This document shows, piece after piece, positions 13,795 to 14,088 of a DNA stretch of 14,088 bases (its first letter is position 1; each line of letters opens with the position of its first letter). The notes under the pieces were generated by a model. That model was not told the origin of the DNA. It did not search any database and worked only from the letters and a program-made list of their open reading frames with translations. The position numbers and the translations under genes were made by a program. The stretch lies in the NCBI GenBank assembly GCA_017530465.1, contig JAFXMJ010000112.1, positions 1 to 14,088 on the forward strand, in the 5' to 3' direction. This stretch comes from Bacteroidales bacterium (GTDB lineage Bacteria; Bacteroidota; Bacteroidia; Bacteroidales; UBA3824).

Positions 13795-14088
13795 CTAATA
13801 ATTGCCTTTCCTCTCGGTCTTCAAAGTGGAATAGTTGATTTTCAGAGCGGAAACCTTGCGGAGTTCCTGCTTGATGTCGGTCACGATACCCATTTTGGCG
13901 TCGGAGTCCACCTTGAGCGAATATGTAAGGAGCGGTCTTTCTGCCTCGTCATGCGACTGACGCTCGCTCTCCACATAGTCGGGAATGTCGATGAGGTTGG
14001 AAATCTTGTCGTTGAGCTGCACACGGGGCTCTGTGCCGTACTTGCCCTGATATGAAGCAAGCGGTGCGCCAACGTAGATATAACTTAC
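13795..14088 (-). CDS. exbD: ExbD/TolR family biopolymer transport protein, C-terminal part
   Basis: The frame is open from the window's right edge to a TAG at 13797-13795, giving the last 97 residues; the N-terminal membrane segment lies outside. Recognisable blocks are VSYIYVGAPLASYQGKYGTE, RVQLNDKISNLIDIPDYV, LLTYSLKVDSDAKMGIVTDI and KQELRKVSALKINYST. This matches the periplasmic domain of Bacteroidota ExbD proteins, especially the 'KVD..(T/A)KMGIVTD(V/I)KQ.LR...ALKINYS' ending. ExbD works with ExbB and TonB in the inner membrane to transmit proton-motive force to outer-membrane receptors. An internal GTG at 14022 is not the start, because homologous sequence continues upstream of it. Other exb/ton genes are probably to the right of the window. 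Which of the several ExbD paralogues this is cannot be said. Confidence 0.85.
   Translation of the reverse strand, partial: VSYIYVGAPLASYQGKYGTEPRVQLNDKISNLIDIPDYVESERQSHDEAERPLLTYSLKVDSDAKMGIVTDIKQELRKVSALKINYSTLKTERKGNY

Overview
The window looks like chromosomal DNA from a member of the Bacteroidota, most likely order Bacteroidales. Three things point there. The families present are typical of that phylum: a GH97 glycosidase, a PF14905-type outer-membrane beta-barrel with a carboxypeptidase-regulatory-like N-terminus, a TPR-TM-HTH membrane regulator, an ExbD subunit and a Bacteroidales-style acyl-ACP thioesterase. Several intergenic regions carry the TTG-N20-TAnnTTTG promoter form. Start codons mostly lack a clear Shine-Dalgarno sequence. 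Genus cannot be decided from what is here.

Layout. Positions 1-1364 (minus) hold the 5' end of an acyl-ACP thioesterase gene and, upstream of it, manA; the 159-bp gap between them contains a dense AATTGACG repeat cluster. Divergent from manA is a 929-aa membrane sensor (1657-4446, HAMP-GAF-PAS with coiled coils) that has no recognisable output domain. It ends in a hairpin terminator lying only 14 bp before the next gene, a secreted GH97 glycosidase (4528-6384). Next comes a divergent pair: an outer-membrane beta-barrel protein (8697-6385, minus) and a lipobox-containing TPR-TM-HTH regulator (8910-10478, plus). They share a 212-bp control region with six copies of the palindrome TTGCAA. Then, on the minus strand, a divergent GH2-like lipoprotein (12924-10945) is followed 16 bp later by tadA (10928-10479). 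Last are a small TerB-like protein (13092-13673), a near-perfect bidirectional terminator, and the C-terminal end of an exbD gene (14088-13795, minus).

The most interesting feature is the divergent pair at 6385-10478. It is visibly AT-richer than both flanks. It touches both neighbours with zero intergenic bases, at stop-to-stop TAG|TTA junctions. The same 11-mer, GGAAATAGTTA, lies in direct orientation at both junctions. Removing one repeat copy plus the interior would join the GH97 and tadA genes tail to tail with both reading frames intact. This suggests that a self-contained two-gene regulator/receptor module was inserted cleanly between two host genes. Inside it, the promoter of each gene has its -33 element inside a TTGCAA palindrome, so the HTH protein may control both itself and its receptor-like partner.

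Other points of note: the GH2-like protein has lost the acid/base glutamate and roughly a hundred residues of its barrel. The GH97 protein lacks the aspartate nucleophile of retaining members. The large sensor has no output domain. No tRNA, rRNA, CRISPR array, transposase or integrase was seen, and no gene-free stretch exceeds 300 bases (the longest, 1365-1656, is 292 bp and holds two divergent promoter candidates).
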